The notes beneath the pieces are model-generated. The model saw nothing but the letters and a program-made list of their open reading frames with translations, made no database searches and was not told the DNA's origin. Both the position numbers and the translations under genes were made by a program. Positions 49,185-60,890 of a DNA stretch of 64,000 nt are shown piece after piece. This DNA comes from Vanilla planifolia (lineage: Eukaryota > Streptophyta > Magnoliopsida > Asparagales > Orchidaceae). The stretch is taken from contig CM043875.1 in NCBI GenBank assembly GCA_023846275.1, forward strand, positions 5,220,626 through 5,284,625, written 5' to 3'. The first letter of the stretch is position 1. Each line of letters begins with the position of its first letter.

Positions 49185-52100
49185 TTGGGCCTTTGAATTT
49201 AATCTATTTAAATTTATTTATCGTAAAAAAATGTAAAAAATAAATAATTTATGTCTTAGTTAATCAATATCAAAAAACTCTTTTTCATTAATCAACTAAA
49301 TTGTTAGCTAACATTTTACAATGATCAATAAAACTCACCTTTTTTTTGCATATCAAATATTTTATCTTATGAAAATATTATATATCAACAAAAAATTATC
49401 ATATAATAATATAATAGGTTATATTTTAAAAAATTATCGCAGAATTTAGTATCCAAACTCTTGCTTTAGAGTTTCTTCACTTCACCGTCCTATAAATATC
49501 TATCAATCCTTTTGAATAGTTTCACATAATTTTGAGGAGTTTATGGGCTCACACATCAATAACATGCAATCATTACTTATACAATGAGAAAGCATCCTAC
49601 TTTAGTCTTTGCCTCTTATGTACTAATCATAATAGATGGAGGAATTATACTTCATACTTTAATAAATTTGATTTTGATTATTTGAGTGATTGACAAGATA
49701 GTGATAAGAGAGATTGTTAACCCAACTATTGATACTCTAAGAATAAAGATATTTATCTTAAACATATAAAAAAAAGGAAGACGAGAGAAGGAAGATAAGA
49801 CAAATGACATCATCATTAATTGTTTCATAAGGTTGATGATGATATTAGTAAATTGGTTAACATTGAAGCTTCTACTTCTAATAAAAGAGGCAATGCAAAC
49901 TCTTTTATATATGATGTGCTTCATCAGCTACTCGTTAGAGTTGAGTTCTTTTCCACCCAAGGAGAGTTGATGTGATGTATTTGACTATCTTATTACATTT
50001 GTATTGGAGTTCATTTTGGTCAGATTCAATATCATTATTTTTATTGTTTGACAATGTTTATGTGTATGTATATTTTAGCTCCAAACAATCTAGAAAAATA
50101 ACTACTTTAATGCTAAACCAAATGAAAAGAGAAAAAAAAAACAATAAATAAAGAATTATATAAGAAGAATTTTTAGATTGTTTGATCTAATTTGTATATA
50201 CATCCACTTATAGTGAACTTGACTAGGCTTTCACTAAACTATTCCCTTTCACCATAGTAAGTAGGAGTAAACAAATTATAAATAGTGGTGCTTGGATGAG
50301 AAACCAAATGCAATGTAGTAATTTTAGCTAATACAAAAATATTATAACTCTTTCACAATAAAGCAAACAAAAATCATATATTTCTAAACTTTTAAAATAA
50401 GAGTGACACCAAACTAAAAGAATATAAGATGTTAACAATATGATTCACACTAGAAATGTTGCACAGATATGAAAAATTAGTTGTAAGTAAAAACTCCAGC
50501 CATAGGAATGTAAATTCTCGTTGCATGCGTTTCTTTTCTTCTGGTTTTTCAATATGTTTCGTGAGCCTTTTCCTTTTGAAATCCACTCCTATTTATACTA
50601 ATATGAGTCCCAAGTTGGTTATGGAACTTACAATGGCTAATTAAGCTTTCTAAAGATGTTTAAAGTTTGCCATTAAGTTCTCATGATTTTATTCATTTTA
50701 ACATATTCTTATAATTGTATTAGAATGATGAAGCTAGAACAAATTGTCCTGACAATCTAAGAATACAAGTTGTCTCAAAATGACTATAAGTAATAAAAGT
50801 GCCTTAATATTGTATGACATTGATTCTTTGTATGGTATTTAAGTTCTCAATATATCACACCAAATAATCACAAAAATTATATAAGCATAATGTAGTTTAT
50901 TTTTACAATTCAAGTAGATCTTATAAGTTTGATAATAGGTTATCATTATATAATGATTATTTTCATTAAGAGCCATGCTCTAAAAAAATATTTTTTTGAA
51001 ATCATATAAAGACGAATGACTCTACAATCATGCTGTAATGAGCTTAACTAGATTAAATAAGATAGTGGAACATGCACAATAAGGTTATCATAGTAATACA
51101 CTAACTTTGTATTAATCTAATCTAAGTCTTATCTAAGAAGGAATTATACAAATCTAATACATCGATCACTAGCGTGTGATAACATATATAAAGAAAAATT
51201 TAGTTTTTTATAATGATCATACTCATGAGATGAAAATATCACATTTATCTGATATAATGGATGCACTTCTTGCTTAAGTAATGTATATATAGTTGTTATA
51301 AGTACATAAAGTAAAACTTACTAATTGTATAAGGATTATTGAGCGTATAACTAAGCTATAGTATCATGATAAGGTCATACCAGTATGTTACACTAAATAT
51401 ACATTTTTTATCACAACTAAACTTATATATATGACTAGATTTAAGAGAAAATAAATTAAAAACTTAAACAAAGAAAGTTTCATGCTCGTATGGTATGAGT
51501 GATAACTCAACTCTTAGAGAATAGATGAACACGTACAAGGTTGATACCTTGTACGACAAAGTTTGTGCACTAATTTTGAATTCAAAACATTTGTACAATG
51601 GCTCCATCATACTTATATGATGCCATGACAAAATTAAATATTAGTTGCAGCTATAAGCTCTAATGCAGATCGTATAAATATAATATTAAGCATTGTATTG
51701 TACTACCATTATGTATTAAAGAATAAGGCATTTTAAGTTTAATTTCCTTAATTTCAAGCTTGAAATTAATATGGAATTATTTGAATTAATATTACCGATA
51801 TATTAATGTAGTTATAGAAAACTTAATATCTCAAAACGTGGTTTTATAAGAGGTTACAAGCAAGAGTTGAATGAATGCAACCAAAGTGCCACTTTTGAAA
51901 GCAATAAAGGTTTGACTTTCTAACATATGTAATTGTAAATAATGACTAGCTCAAAGTGATTTAGCTATGCCACAAAGAGCTTTTCTTCAAGAATCCAAGA
52001 TTTGAAAGTTGAGCTATTTAAGAGTAAGAGCCTTCTAGGTTCATCCAATTCCATATGCATAATTCTTACTCTAAATAACACTTATTATTTTCATAACCTA

Positions 52101-52605
52101 AATATGCATATAAAAAAATCTTAAATAACTATTAGTAACCAAAAGTTTGGTTTTGTGATCATTATTCTCAAAGGTCAATAACCTCCCATTTAATGATTAT
52201 ACAACTAATGCTAAAAGAATGATATTGCTTCTAACAAACTAAAAGTAAAGGAATTACTATAAAGAACTTAAAAATAGCAAACCAAAATAATTATAATGTT
52301 AGAATAAGATTTTGCATCATGAACTAGTAACTAATCATGATATCAACATAATATAGTAAGTAGATCTAAGAAAGATGTCTATAGACTATCAATATAATTG
52401 ACTACTACAGTATGAATCAATAATCTTGATTTCACTTACCTAGCACAAAACAGAAAAGAAAAACAATGTAGCTCCTTTTGAATGATATGCAGCCAACATA
52501 ACACAAATGACAAACAACAAGAGCACATTCACATTAGATTTAGTCTTCAAGAACTTTCAACAAAGTTACAACAATTTACTCCTCTTTTATTCCAGAATTC
52601 TTATA
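49185..52605. other. AT-rich intergenic DNA; copia 3' flank at its right end
   Basis: No recognisable gene. The part nearest 52600 should include the 3' LTR of the minus-strand copia element (it follows the polypurine tract), but no clear LTR terminus could be placed. ORFs at 49652-49924, 50392-50586 and 50456-50644 have no recognisable homology. Confidence 0.5.
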
Positions 52606-52610
52606 CTATG

Positions 52611-52625
52611 CCCTCCCTTTTTTTG
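52611..52625 (-). other. Polypurine tract of the minus-strand copia element
   Basis: The minus strand reads CAAAAAAAGGGAGGG right after the last recognisable copia RNase H residues, where plus-strand DNA synthesis is primed in LTR retrotransposons. Confidence 0.6.
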
Positions 52626-53725
52626 ACTCAAAGGGGTTAAGTGCTCCTAAGGTTAGCTTAGGTCTAGTACATTGTTTAGTGCTTATTTGTTTTGTAAAAC
52701 TATTAGCTAATTGATCAGAGGAAAGAACAAAATCAATTGAATAACATTCTTCTCAATATGTTTCCTAATAAAATGATACCTAATGTTGACATGCTTTGTG
52801 CCAAAATGTTGAATATGATTCTTTGTTAAATAAATCACATTGGAATTATCATAATAAACTAGAATGTTAGCAAAACATAAACCATAATTTACTAGCTATT
52901 TCTGAATCCATAAATATTGGGCAATAAGACTACATGTAGTAGTATACTCATATTTTATTATGGATAATGCAACATAGTTTTGCTTGTGCTGGCCCAAGAG
53001 ATAAGAGAACCACCAATCAATTGACACATTTTAGATGTGTTGTTTCTATCAATCTAAGTCCAAGCAAAATCTACATCTATGTAATTAATCAAATCAAATC
53101 CTAGTTCACACTTAAGATTCTAAAATCCTATTGATGTGGTGTTAATAAAATATTATAAAATATACTTCATATATTGGAAATGAATTTTCTTAAGATTTTC
53201 TTAAAACATTGTGTACAAACCAACACTAAACACTATATCCAATCTACTAGTATTAATATATATCAATGAATCACTCATACCTCATACATTCTTATTTTAA
53301 TAGTTTCTCTAGCTTCAACTTTATCTAAAGAGGTACTTGTTCCTATAGGACACTTTTGTTGCTTTAATATTTTCAAATCTAACACTTTTAAGAAGCTCTA
53401 CTAAGTAATTTGTTTGTGAAATAAAAATTCCTTCAATAGTTTTCTGAACTTGGAGTCTTAAAAATAAGTTTAATTCATAAATTATACTCATCTCAAACTC
53501 ATTCTTCATTAGTTTAGCAAATGTTTACACATCTCATCTCCAAATACTATGTCATCTGTCACAACAAAATCATGCTTCTTACCTCTTTGTCTTTAAGGAT
53601 GGATTGGTCCAAAAAAGTCTAATTGTAGAAGTTTTAAGGGTCTACTAGTGGTTATTTCCTTCTTTAGGATTGAAGTATATCTAGAATGTTTTCCAAGATA
53701 ATAAGGTCTACACAAATGACCAACC
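52612..53725 (-). pseudogene. Copia pol remnant: integrase start fused to RT, then RNase H
   Basis: Minus-strand Ty1/copia polyprotein. From 53715 downward come LGKHSRYTSILKKE, TTSRPLKLLQLDFFGPI and KKHDFVV, the end of the integrase zinc region and the start of the core. The reading then becomes TDDIVFGDEMCK and LMKNEFEMSIIYELNLFLR, which is RT from its YVDD motif onward; a 62-codon open piece spans 53509-53321. Next come SDSLIYINTSRLDIVFSVG, the RNase H blocks DVDFAW, YYDNSNVIYLTKNPIQH-like, and SSDQLANSFTK near 52690. Integrase core and the N-terminal half of RT are missing. Stops and shifts show it is dead. Confidence 0.88.
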
Positions 53726-53739
53726 TAAGTTGGGGAAGT

Positions 53740-54660
53740 AGAGTTGAGAGGAGTGGCAATTCAAATTCAATATGATTGGGAAGCATTTTACAATGAGTTC
53801 CAAAGGGAGTATGAAGAAGTATGCGTTTATTTCTTTTTTGTTTGTGGTTTCAACCTCGTGGCATTCCTTTTATGGCTAATTGAGGAGAAATATCAACTTC
53901 TAGCCATTGTTTTATTGATGTTTTGGGCATGATAAAGTCCACCTAACATATCAAAATTAAAATTGTAACAACTTTCAAAGGAAAACTAGAACATTTTTTA
54001 AGAGAAAGATGTAATTAAGATGGCTGCACCTCTTAAACTTATGTTATAAAAAATGTTGACAAGGAAGACCAATCATGGAAGTCATTCATGCAAAAATTCT
54101 CAAATTTAGATTCATAAGATCTAAGTTTGAGGACTGGATAATCGACATATACTATTGAGATTCTCTTAAGAATAAAATGCTAGATGCATCACATTTGGAA
54201 AATTATAGAATTTAAAATGAAGGTCCTAAAATGGCACCTTGACTTCCAGCTAAATTCAAAACCTTTGCAAGCCAAATGTGGTTCCACTTAAACATCTCCT
54301 GGTACACATATTCAATAAGAAACCTCCTTGTTCAATAACATTAATAATATGCATTATGTTAAAAGTTGATGCTACCACAATCAATTTGATAATTCCACAC
54401 ATTACTTAGGTCTATATAGAAGTGGACTTAGCCATGGACTTCCTTCAATGGTTAGAATATTTAAAAAATAAGGGAGCATCAATGAGTTTTGGTAGAAAAT
54501 CATATGTGACAACTTACCAACTTATTATATGATTTGTTGCAAATAGGGGCATTTGAAGCAACAATGCAAGAAATTAAAAACCAAAAAAATTCAAACTAAG
54601 AAGAATGGAGAGGATGTGGTAATTTGAACAAATCAAGCAATTAGCAACATACAACCACTA
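53740..54660 (+). pseudogene. LINE ORF1-like remnant with CCHC knuckle
   Basis: VYIEVDLAMDFLQW (about 54412-54455), KSYVTTYQLII, and a knuckle reading ICCK-x-GHLKQQC (about 54530-54570) match the DUF4283/zf-CCHC gag-like ORF1 of plant L1-type LINEs, which binds element RNA. The part before 54000, including a 62-codon ORF (53744-53932), is not recognisable. The 5' end of the LINE is therefore uncertain. Confidence 0.55.
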
Positions 54661-55184
54661 GCTCATGAAGATGACAATGTCTTGTTCTAGGTAATGATAG
54701 CCAATTAGCAATGCAAAGTTTGTAAGTAAGAATTAAGAAATGTATGCTAGAAAGCTCACTTAATGTGAAACAAATTGTTACTCTTGAAAGGTACAAAGGA
54801 ACTAGTAAGACTTCAAATTGTGTATCTGAATAATAACATCAAGCAAAAGTTTTCAATCATATTATCAATCATATTTTAGATGATTGCATAATTCCATTCA
54901 AAGTGCAACTAGGAAGAATGGAAAAACATTGCCAATCAGATTTGAATGAAGGAAATGCAATTTTTGTAGTAAAGTAACATCTAATCCCAGAAAAACTTTA
55001 GTGAAAACTAATACGAATGACCTTAGACACTTAACATATTCTAGATGGATCAAGAAGGCTTTACAATGGTTTCTACTTGAAAGTCAAAAATAAAACTAAT
55101 AAAAGAAATGTAAGAAAAGAAAGTAGCTCTAAAGTGATCAAAAGAAGCCCTAGAGCCAATAAAATTATAGATAATGCATATTCA

Positions 55185-55840
55185 AATAAATAATTTTCTT
55201 ATTTGGAACATTAGAGATGCTGTTAGTAAACTAGTACTTTCTCACCTTAAAAGCCATATAAAAGTGCACAAAATAAACCTTATTGGATTGCTAGTACCTA
55301 TGGATAGTAGAAAGCATATGAAAATCCTCAATGGAGGTTGAATTTTGACTGCTATGAATGTAGCACTTCCAACAAAGTTTGTGTATTTTAGAAATAAGAA
55401 TTTCAATGCAAAGTAATCAAAAAAGAACAATGATGTCTATATACAATTATCAAACATGTAGAGTGGGAGATGTGTTGCTCATTTGTGCATTCTAAGAGTT
55501 CTTTCACTGATAGATAACTTCTTTGAAATGATATATGATTTGTGGTAGAGGCCAATAGCATTCCTTAGTTGGTAAGAGGAGTCTTTAATGTCATCATCAC
55601 CCTTCAAGAATATAAAAGTTGCTTACCCTTAAGGAGCTTGCCTTTTTTAGCAATTAGTTACTTGGTATGGGATTAAGAAAGGAAATTGGACTTGGAAACA
55701 TCTAGATAGAGCTCTAATGAATAAAGAATGGATCAATACATTCCCTTAAATAATGGTTTATCACTTGGAAAAGGCATCTTTAGATCATTCCCATTTGTCC
55801 ATTTATTCCCACTTAAAATTAGGTCATGTCTAAGACAATT
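55185..55840 (+). pseudogene. LINE ORF2 endonuclease domain remnant
   Basis: NFLIWNIRDAVSKLVLSHL and VHKINLIGLLVPMDS (55185-55310) are the start of an APE-type endonuclease, which nicks target DNA for LINE insertion. GNWTWKHLDRALMNKEW and the decayed HLxxxxSDHSP block (55690-55800) are its end. The middle is badly decayed. Confidence 0.75.
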
Positions 55841-58260
55841 TAAATTTCAATATATATGGACTGAAAGCAATGATTTTTTTGCTATAATGGAACAAAATTG
55901 GTGGCTCCTTATGCCAAGATCAAGGATTTGAGCACTAGATTTCAAGCTAAAATTTCTCAAAATTTGTCTCAAAAATGGAATAAAACATACATAGTTTAGA
56001 AATATCTTTCAAAAGCTACAAGTGGCTAAAGAGCAAGTGAAGGAGAGAGAAAGTTAGTTTGAATTAATATAGGATGAAGAATCAAGACTAAAGCTAATAA
56101 AAGCTCAAGATTAGCTAATTATGTAGTCAATTGGAAGAGGCATTTTGTCATAAAAAGGTAGGAATTAAATGGCTCACTAATGGGAATAAAAAAGTAGGGT
56201 ACTTCCTTACAATAGTTAAAGATAAGAAAAGGAATTAACAATACAAAGAATAAAAGAAGCAAGAGTACACTGGATCACAAAAGAAGAATAATAATACCAA
56301 GGAAGCTATTCATTATTTCATGCTTCATTTGTTGTTAGTTTTAAGAAAATAACATAGCTCACTATTGAACTCAATTCCAAACTTGGTATCATAGGTAAAT
56401 AATCAAATGTTATGTCTACCAATGGCCAAGGAAATATCAGATAGTCTTCCATATGGCCTCTTCAAGTGCCCTATGACTTGATGGCTTTTTGGGGTTCTTT
56501 TTTATGCTTTGTTGGTTTATCATTGATAATGATGTACTAGATGAAATTAATGATTTCTTAAAAGGTCATTCATTACTAAGAAACATTACAAGTGCCAATT
56601 TAATTTTCATTCTTGAGATTAAGAGTCTAGTATCATTCAATGAATTTAGGATAATTTACTTATGCAATTGTATTGACAAAATCCTTTATAAGTTGTTGGT
56701 ATTAAGACCACTAACATTCATAACATCCTTATCTCTCTGGAGCAGTCAAGATTTGTGAAAAATAGAGACATCATTGGGAATATTTTACTAACTCAACAAT
56801 TAATTAAAAATATAAATCATAAAATAAAAGGTAAGAATTACATCAAGTTTGACTTTAAAAAACCCTTTGATTGTTTATCTTGGGATTTCTTAAGTCAGGT
56901 TTTGTACAAGCATCATTTTGATAGCATATTTATGAAATTCATCATAAGCACAACAATAACAGCTATCAATCCATTACAATTAATGGTAAAAGCAATATTT
57001 TCTTTCAACTTTTTTGAGTTCTTAAGCAAGAGAACACATTATCTCTCTTACTTTTCATATTAGCAATTGAAGTTTTGTGCAGAAATTTGTATAATTTACA
57101 ACAACATGGAAATGTGAGCATTATGCAACACCAATAGGCTATCAATCAATTACTCATCTTAGATTTATAGATGACTTCATTCTCTTCTCTAAAGGTGGTA
57201 AGAAATCAATTAAGAATATCAAAAAATTTGTCAATAAGATTTAGGACTCGTCAAGCAAGTAGATCAACACACAAAAGAGCTTTTGATTTGACAACATAAA
57301 ACAAAGGTAGGGAACAACATTAAGTAGGTTTTTGGTTTTAAGAAGCATGACCTCCCAGTGGTTTAACTAGAAAATACTTTATTCAAAGGTAAAAATAAAG
57401 CTATCCACTTTCAGTGCTTGATTGACAAAATTCAAAGGAAATTGATCATATGGAAGAAGTGTCCCCTTTCTATAAGTGGAAGCATTATGCTAGTCAAGAA
57501 TGTTCTTTAGTCCATCCCACTCTTCTCACTCATGATAACCTTCCCTCCTCTATAGATAATAACAATAATTGAAAATATCATGAACGGGCTTCTTTTGGGG
57601 CCAGCGATTAAGAGCTAAAGCATTATTGAGCCTATTGAAATAGGTTGGGTTTTTTTAAGGAAAAAATGGTTTTGGTATCAAGAAGTTGGATGACTTAAGG
57701 TATGGTATGCATACAATAGCAAGCTTTATTGGAAGGCTCATACATCTAATTCACTTTGGGCACAATTCATAAAAGCTATATATCTCATTAAAAATTTGGG
57801 TTCCTTATACTCATCTACATGAAATAGTATTAAGGAAATTAAACATGTAATAGTGCATTTCATGGAGAGATTAGAGGCCAATGGCTCACAATTAATGGAA
57901 AATTCACAATTAATTAGCTTGGAAAAAGTTAAGAAGCAAAATCTTTATACAAAACTCATATAAAATCAACTAAAACAACATTATTCCTTCAAAAATATCC
58001 ATATTAATAAGGTGGATCCTCAAAAATTTGCTTGCTTTTCCTGATAATTTTTGAGAAAACTAAAGTACCAATTTTTTTGACAAATGCCCATTTTGTGCAT
58101 GTGGAGACTCAATGAACTATGCTTTTATAGAAGACACTAGGGTTGCCCAATTATGGCAACACTTCATACTGCAAATGGAGATCAGACAAACTTAACACAC
58201 TGCCATTTAGCAAGAGCTTCATCAACAGTGGCTAAGAAGCTTTGCAAACACTATAGTAAT
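55841..58260 (+). pseudogene. LINE ORF2 reverse transcriptase and zinc-finger region remnant
   Basis: After a linker (KVGIKWLTNGNKK, about 56155-56195) the RT core is unusually readable. The 89-codon piece 56489-56758 has KSLVSFNEFRIIYLCNCIDK. The 102-codon piece 56755-57063 has NILLTQQLI and KFDFKKPFDCLSWDFL, with the first catalytic Asp kept. HLRFIDDFILFSK at 57155-57195 is the F-A-D-D catalytic loop with Ala to Ile. CPFCACGDSMNYAF (near 58085) corresponds to the zf-RVT finger. Order and spacing fit an L1-type plant LINE. Confidence 0.88.
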
Positions 58261-58499
58261 ATGTGTGACTCGAGTATTATCTTCTCTAATATGTTGGAAC
58301 ATCTAGAAAGCACGTAATTCTAAACTATATAATCATCAAACTATCTCATTGAGTACCCTAATCAGTAAAGTTTTATTTAACAATCATGCAATCTTTAAAA
58401 GCTAGCTAATAATACAAAAAGCTCACTTGACTTACAATTGGTAGAGATTGGCTTTGCTCTTTCATTCTATAAAGTGTAATGTAGACTCACAAAGATTTT

Positions 58500-58920
58500 G
58501 CAATGGTCCCCCACTTGAGGAATTTGTGAAACTAAACATTATTGGCTTAATAAGAGGAAACCTTGGACCTATTGGTTGTGGGGGGATTATAAAAATTTAG
58601 TTTGATAACGTAATCAAAGCATTCTCAATATTCGTAGGGCCAAAACCAATATTGAAGCAAAAGTTTTAGCTATATTATTTGGTTTGAATATCTTTGAAGA
58701 TTTTGGTCTATAGAACATCATAATTGAATTGTTCTACAAATTGATTCTTTCAATGCCAAGACAGCATAAGTGTCCCCTAGAGACTACTAAGTTCGATCAA
58801 ATAAGTCACCAAATCTTTAAGATAATTTAATTTTAGTATATTTATAGAGAAGAAATTGTAGTAGCTAATCACCTAGCTCAATTGACCAATAGTAGTTTTC
58901 AATTTTAAGTATTTGATAGG
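58500..58920 (+). pseudogene. LINE C-terminal RNase H remnant
   Basis: VKLNIIGLIRGNLGPIGCGGII (58525-58590, written with decay) matches the KLNTDG-GNPG-GAGG-I start of the RNase H found at the end of many plant L1 LINEs. Later ANHLAQLT-like residues (about 58865-58885) match the C-terminal ADxLAKLG block. Catalytic Asp of the first motif is changed to Ile. Confidence 0.7.
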
Positions 58921-59660
58921 AAACAAATCCTAATGTATACAAAAGCCTTTCTCAAATGTTATTGGTATTAATTCTTCAATATAAAAATAGATATTATAGA
59001 AAAATTAGTTCAATCCATGCCTTTTGGATGACACTTTTTTATCAAGTTTTTACAATATAAAAAACTAATGGATCCTTCTAAAATTATCTCCAAATTACAT
59101 AATAAAAAGTACTTCAATGTAGATATTAATTTAAACACTCCCTTCTCAAGCATCATTAGGTACATTTGCACTAGTTATGTATGACCTACAACAACTTCGA
59201 TAGAGAGTGATATAGGTTTGACAATCTATTTCATCATGGATTAGACATGTTTGACGAAGAATTTTTATCCATTAGCATGTTATGATACAATTATCAGAGT
59301 TATCCATTGATTACCTCAACTAATAATGGATCATATACAAAGAAATCCCTTGTACTTGATGTCACTTCACTTCAATTGATCAATGTAGATCATTGTTCAT
59401 CTCAATGTCCATTAGCAATCATAGCCACATTCCATCTGGTGGTGCTTATTATACAAGTACTTCATTATTGCTCTCTTGGTTGTACAACTATGCAAGTAGT
59501 CCATATCATTTCAATTATGGCTTGGTGGATTGCCACAGTGGTTGCATATGCAAAGCTCAAAATACATCACAATTTTGTTTGGACTTGCAAGTATCTATTC
59601 AAGTTGTAACAAAAAATGCTTCTTATAATATTTTAGCATTTAATAAAATAATATTTTTTA
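58921..59660. other. Unassigned block between LINE and copia, overlapping ORFs
   Basis: Two overlapping plus ORFs, 100 codons (59307-59609) and 96 codons (59393-59683), lie in less AT-rich sequence. The second has a Cys cluster (CHSGCICK...QFC) that vaguely recalls a copia zinc knuckle but lacks its His. It could be LINE 3' UTR, a further inserted element, or chance. No poly(A) tail or target-site duplication could be matched to the LINE here. Confidence 0.3.
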
Positions 59661-59664
59661 GAGA

Positions 59665-60070
59665 AAGAAGGACCACAACATGAACATCTCTCCAATGAAT
59701 ATTAGGAAGACCTCTAATTAAGTCATACCTAACTATTTTTTTTAAGTGAAGATTTGTTTAAATAACATAATTTATATGCCATAAATCTAAATTGTTATCA
59801 TGAGATATAAGGCATCCTAATCCACTTGACTTAACCATGTGCATATTCAATACATAAGTAATATTTCTCCTATATGCAATAATAAGAGAAATGCTATTTC
59901 TACTAATAATACATTCATTAAAATTAAATATAAAAGAAAATTTTGAAACAAAAATTGACTTATGCTTAAAAGTTTGTACCTTAAACCTTTCATAAGAAGG
60001 ATCTTTCTTATTAAAGTATGTGAATTGGCCATAGTTTTAATTCCAATCACTTCTTCTTGTACAATTCTTT
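59665..60070 (-). pseudogene. Copia GAG-pre-integrase domain remnant
   Basis: On the minus strand a 67-codon open piece (60050-59847) has RKILLMKGLRYKLLSISQF, the family's VENVLLVDGLKHNLLSISQ block. In a shifted frame follow NNLDLWHINYVI and RYDLIRGLPNIHWRDVHV, matching WHxRLGH...LVRGLP...VCxAC. It ends where the copia at 53725 begins (LGKHS), so both are probably one element split by the LINE. On its 5' side it abuts gypsy integrase at about 60075. Confidence 0.8.
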
Positions 60071-60074
60071 AATA

Positions 60075-60330
60075 TGTTATTTCATATTAGACCATAAATT
60101 GTCTCTTAATTTTTTATACATCTTAATAGTTTTTGGATGGATAGAATATCCAAAATTGTAGGCATCGAACAACAATAATTATGAAGGTACTAATGAGCAG
60201 GAACACACAACAACCTTGAAATTTTAGGCACATCATACTCATTAACATTAAAATCAAATTCTTATTTATCTTTGATTCTTTAAATCAATTAATGATGTTC
60301 TTCATCTTAAAGATAATCTTTTCTGATAAG
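60075..60330 (-). pseudogene. Gypsy C integrase N-terminus remnant
   Basis: YSIHPKTIKMYKKLRDNLW (about 60160-60100, minus strand) matches the H-PG-TKMY-L---FWW block of the integrase zinc domain in Tekay/Del-type gypsy elements, preceded by decayed LCVP. It stops abruptly at the copia junction. The catalytic core is absent. Confidence 0.75.
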
Positions 60331-60399
60331 ATCAACATAATATGTCCTTAAAGAGAGCTAATAAAGTAAGCCCATAATTTACAAAACTTTTTCTAGTTA

Positions 60400-60890
60400 T
60401 AATCTATCAATCTCAAAAAAGATCTATTTCTGATCACGCCATTTGAAAAGACAATACCTAATAGCTTTATTGTTGTAATGCATCTATAATAATATTGCCT
60501 CTACCTACATAATAATGGATAGTTAGGTCATAATCGTTATAAATTATTTCTTGGTGAAGAGATATTTTAAGTTTTGGTGATTCGTGAACACTTCACATTT
60601 CACCCTACATAAGTAATAAGTCCAAATTGTCAAACCAAAAACCAGAGTGCACAATTTTAAATTAGTCACTAATATTTCTTCTCATAAGGGTTTTGTTTCT
60701 TAGAATCATAAGCAAAAAATCAATCATTCTATAGCAACGAATACATCTATCCCTTATGTGAATCACTAAACATTTGGTATCCATCATATCCTTCTAACAA
60801 CACCAAGATTGAAGATGTAGTTAATTTCACATTGAACTTTAGGAAATTGTTCTCACAATTGGTATCTCACTCAAATTTCATGACTTTTTA
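60400..60890 (-). pseudogene. Gypsy C RNase H remnant
   Basis: Minus-strand LEGYDGYQMFSDSHKG, AYDSKKQNPYEKKY and CEVFTNHQNLKYLFTKK give the RNase H region of a Tekay/Del-type gypsy element (consensus VYCDAS, YASRQLKPHEKNYPTHDLEL, VFTDHKSLKYLFTQKELN). The end of the domain follows as a decayed DYDLTIHYYVGRGNIIIDAL. Catalytic Asp of VYCDAS is kept as Asp in FSDS. Confidence 0.82.

Noticed and set aside
59393-59683. Copia zinc knuckle in the plus ORF (Cys cluster)
   Set aside because: The spacing does not fit C-x2-C-x4-H-x4-C, and the conserved His is missing.
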